From an uncultured Collinsella sp. (lineage in GTDB: Bacteria > Actinomycetota > Coriobacteriia > Coriobacteriales > Coriobacteriaceae), in NCBI GenBank assembly GCA_902495945.1, contig CABUZD010000027.1, positions 1 to 17,887 of the forward strand: DNA of 17,887 nucleotides, written 5' to 3'. This document shows positions 13,391 to 17,887 of this stretch, piece after piece (the stretch's first letter is position 1; each line of letters begins with the position of its first letter). The notes beneath the pieces are model-generated. The model had not been told where the DNA came from and did no database searches. It saw only the letters and a list, made by a program, of their open reading frames with translations. The position numbers and the translations under genes are program-made.

Positions 13391-16388
13391 ATCGCTCGAC
13401 CAGCACGCGATTGAGCCGCCCCTCCACCAAGCGCTCGTATAGACGCCGCGTCTCGGGCTCGGGCACGCCATTGACCTGCTCCCTCAGATGGTGCATATGC
13501 CCGCTGTACAGCTCGACGATATCGCGCCGCCGCCCCGCCGCACTGTAGACACGCATGGCGCAGCGCACCATATCCTCACGCGCCGTTTCCTGCCGAAGCC
13601 CCGACTCCGCTAGCCAAATCGCCGACTGCAGATCGTTTTCTTCTAGAGCGGCATTGGCCCCCTTGATCATGCAATCGATGTACTTTGACTGCATAATGCG
13701 TCGCATACGCAAAAAGTAGGTGGGATTACAGCCATTGGGAACATACAGCGGTCCGGCATAAAGCTGCTCAATCTTAAGGCACAGCTCAACTAAATGGGGC
13801 CCGCGCGCACCCGTGCGATTTCCCAAAACCTCGCGGCTTATCTGGTCAAACAGCCGTACATCGGTCTTGACGTAGTCGCCGTTGAGCCCGATGCATTCAT
13901 TTTGGATGAGCACGCACGACTTGCCGTCTGGCGTCGGCCCCAAGGCCGACCGCAAGCGCGATATCGTCGAATACAGGTTGTTGCGGGCGCTATTGAACTC
14001 GGCATGGGGCCACAGCTCCATGGCCAGCGTCTCACGATCGACGAGCGCATCCATGCCCAGCGCAAGCCGCTCGGCAAGTGTCGCCGCCTTCTTGCGGCGC
14101 CACATTTTGTCCGTGATGGGAAACCCGTCGCGCTCGGCGCGAAACGCACCAAACATGCGAATCTCGATATGGTCGATGGTATTAACGGCTTCAACCTCGC
14201 CGGCCTGGAACAGGCGCTCGCCCTCCCCTTCCAAATCGTCGCGCAGCGAGTACCGCGACAGCTCGCGCACGGGAAGCTTCTTGCGTATCCTGCTCGCCGG
14301 CTCGCCCAGACAATGCATGGCAAGGCGCGCAAAGAGCCGATACGATGGCTCTAGAATCCCCGCACGATTCATGGACATCCAGGCCGCAAGGTCGCTGTCT
14401 CGGCCCGCACAGGCCAAATGCAGCGCCACCATCCAGGCCTCCGCTCCACCAACCTGCGTCTGGCTTATATCGAGTAGCTCCGCTTCCTCGCGTACCGAAA
14501 CCATCGAGGTGTTACGCAGATATGCCGCGCGCTCCAGCAGCAATGCGTTATCGCGCATGTACGCAATCGACTCCTCGGCAAGTTTGAGCACTTGGACCGC
14601 ACGGAACTTTGCATTAACCGGCCGTCCCTCTGCCAGTGACTGCCAGCCTTCTAGCAACAGCCCAAACAGCTGAATCTGGTTGTCGCGCATGCGCACGGCA
14701 AAACGATCGAGCTCGTTGAACGCCGCGTCGTCGGTTACCGGCAAGCCGGAAAGGAGCCGCCGTGCCGCCAACACCATACGCACCCAGATAGCCATCGCCT
14801 TAAGCCCACGTACGTCGAGCGCCTCCCGCACCACCGTCATCTCGTCGTCGCGCTCGTCGGTTCCCGCAAACGACCCGTCAAAGAGCTCCACCAGCATGCT
14901 ATCGGCCCGTAGAACAATCCCCGCGATGTCGAGCTCGCAGTCGTAGGCCTTGCTCGTTTTGAGCTGCTGTAGAACGCCGCCGTCATCTCCCCGCTCGGTC
15001 AGGCACCGCTTGACCTCGATATGCGCAGACAACATATCGAGTGCGGTATGGGATGTCTCGATTTCTGGTACGGCCAGGTTCGTAGGAAGCCCAAGCCCGT
15101 TGTCCCCATAGCAAACAGCCGTCAGCGTCTGGGCCACCCTCCATGAAACAGGGTCTATTTCGCAGGCCGCCCGTTCGCCCCCGCGCTCGATAACCGATGC
15201 CATATAGCGAGCGAGCTTTGTATTGGACACGCTGACCGCTGCCAGATATACGCCGAGCGCCTCGGCAGGCGTTGGCTCTGGAGCCGGATCGTCGGCATCG
15301 ATCGTGCCCAGCGCTGCTCGGCAGATATCGGCCCCGTGCCCCGTCAGAGCAAGATCGACCCCATACTGCCCAGCGAGTTCAAGGACCGCCTCACGGTCCA
15401 AAAAGGCGTCCACCAGACCCATCGCCGCATCGCATCGGCCCGCCTTAAGCAAAATCCGGGCCGCCCTCGGAACAAGTTCGGGGCGAACCTCGGCCACCAA
15501 CTTACGCAAACGCAAGCGTCCGTTATCCTCCGTGCCCAGACACGTAAAACTCCGCTCGGCGGGGTCCAAGCCAAAGATCGGGTAGTCGCGTACAAAGTAG
15601 GACTGGTCGACCATCGACAGCCTTACCCCACAAGCCTCGAGTTCTGCGATATTGCCCTCGCCCATCAAAACCATGAGACATGCCACACAAAACAGCGCAT
15701 TATTGTCGAGCGAAGCCAGATCGACAAGTGCCGCGCCATATACGTTGACAATCTCGTTTTCGAGCAGACCGGCTACGTCGCCTTGGCCATACAGACCCGT
15801 CTGCAATGCCGAAACGAGCTCGGGCACGCCCTGCGTGAGCTGATAAAAGTCGAGCGATGTGCTGATCGAAAACGCCGATGCCCACGCCGAATACTCATAG
15901 GCATGCACCTTGAGCATCTGCGCATTGATCTTAACCGAATCGCCCAGCCCATGAATCAGCTGACGATTTGAAGGACGGCAGGAGATAAAGACCCCTACCC
16001 CCATAGCGCGCAGGCCGCGAATCCTGTCGATGAGGTCTTCGGTATCGTGCTGATCGAGGTTTGGCACATTATCAATCGCGATAAGGGAGTGCGGTTTGTC
16101 TTTGAGTTCTTCGGTAACCACCTCGAGCTGCATAAACACCTCGCGCCCAATAGCGCGATCGGCCTCGATAATCCGCACGGGGCCTCGCGTCGGGTCGCAT
16201 TTAACCTCATGGGTATACTGCAGCAGCACCGAGGTCTTCCCAAACCCGTCGGGCGCATAAAGAACCACGATGCCGGCCTTTCGGCCCTTGGCGATAAGCT
16301 CATTCATCAAGCGTTCGCGTCGCACCATATAGCCTCCGCCCAGCGGCATCAGCTCGAGGTCGTCTATACCGCTCAAATCGTTTACCAT
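13389..16388 (-). CDS. Large STAND-ATPase transcriptional regulator with winged-helix and BTAD C-terminus
   Basis: This 999-residue cytoplasmic protein starts at 16388 with GAGGAG six bases upstream. The N-terminal NTPase has Walker A APDGFGKTS (45-53) and a Walker B-like SLIAIDN (101-107), as in MalT/LAL proteins. The middle (about 250-730) is helix-rich and probably TPR-like, as in STAND sensors. From about 738 comes an OmpR/SARP-type winged helix (IEIRMFGAF, MWRRKKAATLAERLAL, ARNNLYSTISRLRSALG). It is followed by a bacterial transcriptional activator domain (about 840-990) with alternating helices. A LuxR-type helix-turn-helix, usual in MalT-like proteins, is not seen; SARP-like DNA binding replaces it. 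The likely role is ligand-dependent activation of an unknown regulon, possibly nearby. The neighbouring nagB is a possible but unproven target. Confidence 0.85.
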   Translation of the reverse strand: MVNDLSGIDDLELMPLGGGYMVRRERLMNELIAKGRKAGIVVLYAPDGFGKTSVLLQYTHEVKCDPTRGPVRIIEADRAIGREVFMQLEVVTEELKDKPHSLIAIDNVPNLDQHDTEDLIDRIRGLRAMGVGVFISCRPSNRQLIHGLGDSVKINAQMLKVHAYEYSAWASAFSISTSLDFYQLTQGVPELVSALQTGLYGQGDVAGLLENEIVNVYGAALVDLASLDNNALFCVACLMVLMGEGNIAELEACGVRLSMVDQSYFVRDYPIFGLDPAERSFTCLGTEDNGRLRLRKLVAEVRPELVPRAARILLKAGRCDAAMGLVDAFLDREAVLELAGQYGVDLALTGHGADICRAALGTIDADDPAPEPTPAEALGVYLAAVSVSNTKLARYMASVIERGGERAACEIDPVSWRVAQTLTAVCYGDNGLGLPTNLAVPEIETSHTALDMLSAHIEVKRCLTERGDDGGVLQQLKTSKAYDCELDIAGIVLRADSMLVELFDGSFAGTDERDDEMTVVREALDVRGLKAMAIWVRMVLAARRLLSGLPVTDDAAFNELDRFAVRMRDNQIQLFGLLLEGWQSLAEGRPVNAKFRAVQVLKLAEESIAYMRDNALLLERAAYLRNTSMVSVREEAELLDISQTQVGGAEAWMVALHLACAGRDSDLAAWMSMNRAGILEPSYRLFARLAMHCLGEPASRIRKKLPVRELSRYSLRDDLEGEGERLFQAGEVEAVNTIDHIEIRMFGAFRAERDGFPITDKMWRRKKAATLAERLALGMDALVDRETLAMELWPHAEFNSARNNLYSTISRLRSALGPTPDGKSCVLIQNECIGLNGDYVKTDVRLFDQISREVLGNRTGARGPHLVELCLKIEQLYAGPLYVPNGCNPTYFLRMRRIMQSKYIDCMIKGANAALEENDLQSAIWLAESGLRQETAREDMVRCAMRVYSAAGRRRDIVELYSGHMHHLREQVNGVPEPETRRLYERLVEGRLNRVLVER

Positions 16389-16670
16389 GCCCGCTCCTCA
16401 ACTCGACCGTATGGACACTGTAGCCGCAAGACCATACAAGCCGCGCTATGAATAGAACGACCTTGTGTTTTAGGTTGTCTTTTGGTACGCAAGCGGCAAG
16501 TTTTTGTACAGCGAGGGCCGATTGTTATTAATCCCCCGACTAATCGGTCTTTAAGCAGGTAAATGAGCTTGTCAGCTTGTCCCATCTAAGCGGCAGTGTA
16601 ACGCAGATGAACAAGGTTCAGCCATGTCATTCAACTCGCCTAGCACCCGCTACCGTCTACGACCTTCTAG

Positions 16671-16699
16671 TGGCATTTTTGCATAGAATCTGGTATAGA
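16671..16699 (+). promoter_or_regulatory. Candidate extended -10 promoter without an annotated gene
   Basis: TGGTATAGA (16691-16699) fits an extended -10, and TGGCAT at 16671-16676 gives a 17-bp spacer. Transcription would run toward the nagB terminator and could produce a short RNA of about 100 nt antisense to the nagB 3' end. There is no direct support beyond the sequence match. Confidence 0.25.
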
Positions 16700-16776
16700 A
16701 TGAATCAAGCTGTTGGACATCCGGCATTCGTCAAGCTTGCGGCAAGTTTTTGGTCAAGTGGACAGAAGGGGATAGC

Positions 16777-16804
16777 AAAAAGGCCCCCGCAAAGCGGAGG
16801 CCTT
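16777..16804 (-). terminator. Intrinsic terminator of nagB
   Basis: On the minus strand AAGGCCTCCGC and GCGGGGGCCTT form an 11-bp stem (one wobble) with a minimal TTT loop, followed by TTTTT. It lies 32 bp after the nagB stop. Confidence 0.9.
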
Positions 16805-16836
16805 AGGCAAGGCTATGTCGAGGTGCAGGATTCGCG

Positions 16837-17565
16837 CTACTCGCAGAGCGAAAGGGCGGCCTCGTCGGCGACCACGACGCAGTTGGTATGCAGCTGCAGG
16901 ATCGAAGCCGGGCACTCGGGCGTAACCGGGCCATAGCACATGTCGTGCACGGCCTGAGCCTTGGCCTCGCCGTTGGCAACGACCAGGATCATGCGGGCAT
17001 ACATGATGGTCTGGGTACCCATGGTGTAGGCCTGACGGGGAACATCGTCGATGCTGTCGAACAGGCGGCTGTTGGCCTGAATGGTGCTCTCGGTGAGGTC
17101 GACGCAGTGCGTACCCTTGGAGAAGTGGTCATCGGGCTCGTTGAAGCCGATGTGGCCGTTGTTGCCAATGCCGAGCAGCTGCAGATCCGGGTAACCGGCG
17201 GCGGCGACGATCTTGTCGTACTCAGAGCAGGCAGCGGCGGCGTCGGGGTTAGAACCGTCGGGCACATGCGTGTTGTTCAGGTCGATGTTGATGTGATCGA
17301 AGAAGTTCTCACGCATGAAGTAGTGATAGCTCTGGGGATCGTCGTGCGAAAGGCCGCGATACTCGTCCAGGTTGTAGGTGCTGACCTCGGCAAAGTCGAC
17401 GTCGCCCTTCTCGTACCAAGCAGCGAGCTGCTTGTAGGCACCGATCGGGGTGGAGCCGGTGGCAAGGCCCAGCACGCAGTCGGGCTTGAGGATAACCTGG
17501 GCCGAGATGATATTAGCGGCCTTGCGGCTCATGTCCTCGTAGTCTTTAGCTTTAATGATCTTCAT
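16837..17565 (-). CDS. nagB: Glucosamine-6-phosphate deaminase
   Basis: The product converts glucosamine-6-phosphate to fructose-6-phosphate and ammonia, the last step in N-acetylglucosamine use. The 242-residue protein has GLATGSTPIGAY (33-44), YNLDEYRGL (64-72, D67 matching the catalytic Asp of E. coli NagB) and GIGNNGHIGFNEP (132-144, with H138 and E143 matching the catalytic His-Glu pair). It is about the length of the Bacillus enzyme and shorter than the 266-residue allosteric E. coli enzyme. The start is ATG 17563-17565 with AAGGA seven bases upstream. The upstream extension of the open frame is not plausible protein. No nagA lies within the window, although a gene begins on the same strand just upstream. 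Confidence 0.96.
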   Translation of the reverse strand: MKIIKAKDYEDMSRKAANIISAQVILKPDCVLGLATGSTPIGAYKQLAAWYEKGDVDFAEVSTYNLDEYRGLSHDDPQSYHYFMRENFFDHINIDLNNTHVPDGSNPDAAAACSEYDKIVAAAGYPDLQLLGIGNNGHIGFNEPDDHFSKGTHCVDLTESTIQANSRLFDSIDDVPRQAYTMGTQTIMYARMILVVANGEAKAQAVHDMCYGPVTPECPASILQLHTNCVVVADEAALSLCE

Positions 17566-17836
17566 TACGCGTCCTTTCTCGTACAAGAGAGGCAAGGCTC
17601 CCTTACAAGCACTTGCCCGCGGCCCGCGTCGGCCGCAACCAACGTGTGCGGCCACCAGGGCGAGGTCGCGTAATGTATGTGTCTCGTGTCTAACCGCGTC
17701 GAGGCCCCTGCCCGTCCACGGTGACCCAAAGCCGTTTAGCTTCGGACAAATCCCATCTTGCCACGGAGGGCGTCCTCTTTCAAGGGCGCCCTCCGTAAAC
17801 GTGTTTGAATTGTAGGCTAAAGGCCGAGTGCGCTCA
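17566..17836. other. Intergenic region upstream of nagB
   Basis: No credible gene occurs in these 271 bases, which are G+C-rich and have no clear promoter. Besides the strong hairpin at 17763-17796 there is a GCGGCC/GGCCGC stem near 17619-17636, close to the nagB ribosome site, which could influence initiation. Confidence 0.4.
17763..17796. repeat. 14-bp hairpin between nagB and the gene upstream
   Basis: ACGGAGGGCGTCCT (17763-17776) pairs with AGGGCGCCCTCCGT (17783-17796), one wobble pair, loop CTTTCA. It lies about 40 bp after the stop of the partial minus-strand gene. No T run follows on either strand, so it is a weak terminator at best. Confidence 0.6.
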
Positions 17837-17887
17837 CTAGCGCTCGCGAGCGACGATGAGTTGGTCCATCTCCTCGACATGCTCGCC
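17837..17887 (-). CDS. C-terminal end of an unidentified protein
   Basis: Sixteen sense codons ending in TAG (17837-17839, read on the minus strand) give GEHVEEMDQLIVARER. The frame is open to the window edge and uses G+C-rich codons. The peptide is too short to assign. It is on the same strand as nagB, 271 bp upstream, so it could belong to an amino-sugar locus, but nothing in the visible part shows this. Confidence 0.45.
   Translation of the reverse strand, partial: GEHVEEMDQLIVARER

Larger units (their letters stand above)
16389..16836. other. Intergenic region between the large regulator and nagB
   Basis: This 448-base stretch has no credible protein gene. It contains a 14-bp direct repeat GCGGCAAGTTTTTG at 16493-16506 and 16739-16752, and a short symmetric CCGACTAATCGG near 16535. 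It also holds a possible plus-strand promoter at 16671-16699 and the nagB terminator at 16777-16804. The minus-strand promoter of the regulator must lie here but could not be assigned. Confidence 0.5.

Noticed and set aside
16577..16936. 119-codon plus-strand open frame overlapping the nagB 3' end
   Set aside because: It crosses the nagB terminator and coding region in antisense, has no ribosome site and shows no protein-like composition.
17688..17880. N-terminal extension of nagB upstream of 17565
   Set aside because: The extra residues have no similarity to NagB, while ATG 17565 has a good ribosome site and gives the normal length.

Overview
The window looks like a chromosomal segment of a high-G+C gut actinobacterium of the class Coriobacteriia, most likely Collinsella or a close relative. 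The basis is the GatD tail, type III glutamine synthetase, split MetH, a STAND/BTAD-type giant regulator, G+C-rich codon use in the housekeeping genes, and palindromic intergenic elements that I associate from memory with Collinsella. No search was run.

Layout. (1) 1-203: 3' end of gatD (plus strand), then an intrinsic terminator. (2) 204-1215: about 1 kb without convincing protein genes. It holds four alternating copies of a short motif, one tRNA-Glu(TTC), two 100-bp direct repeats of the tRNA 3' end plus terminator around an 89-bp hairpin-rich spacer, and a pair of 35-bp inverted motifs. (3) 1216-3303: glnA/glnN, a type III glutamine synthetase, minus strand, with a possible promoter/operator. 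(4) 3304-3729: divergent intergenic region with a 76-nt near-perfect hairpin. (5) 3730-10193: a methionine-cycle operon, metF, a stand-alone MetH reactivation-domain gene, and metH lacking that domain. It is interrupted by a two-gene restriction-modification-like cassette (5mC methyltransferase plus an uncharacterised, probable endonuclease partner). (6) 10302-11666: a PFL-like/DUF711 (UPF0210) gene. (7) 11684-11817: a palindromic element with perfect 32-bp arms. (8) 11985-12872: class I SAM methyltransferase. (9) 13031-13330: yhbY-type RNA-binding protein, ending at a terminator that touches the stop codon of the convergent gene. (10) 13389-16388: 999-residue STAND ATPase/winged-helix/BTAD regulator, minus strand. 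(11) 16837-17565: nagB, minus strand. (12) 17837-17887: last 16 codons of an unidentified minus-strand gene.

How it works together. MetF makes 5-methyl-THF, the truncated MetH uses it to methylate homocysteine on cobalamin, and the separate activation protein should reductively re-methylate oxidised MetH with SAM. The DNA methyltransferase in the middle of the operon is a consumer of the SAM this pathway supports. Its cassette is visibly poorer in G+C than its neighbours, is tightly packed (38-nt overlap inside, 11-nt overlap with metH), and appears to have been acquired without breaking metH expression. GlnA and NagB are separate nitrogen and amino-sugar functions.

The best candidates for something undescribed are the methyltransferase partner at 6626-7639, the palindromic element at 11684-11817, the 76-nt hairpin at 3515-3590, and the duplicated tRNA-Glu 3'-end block.
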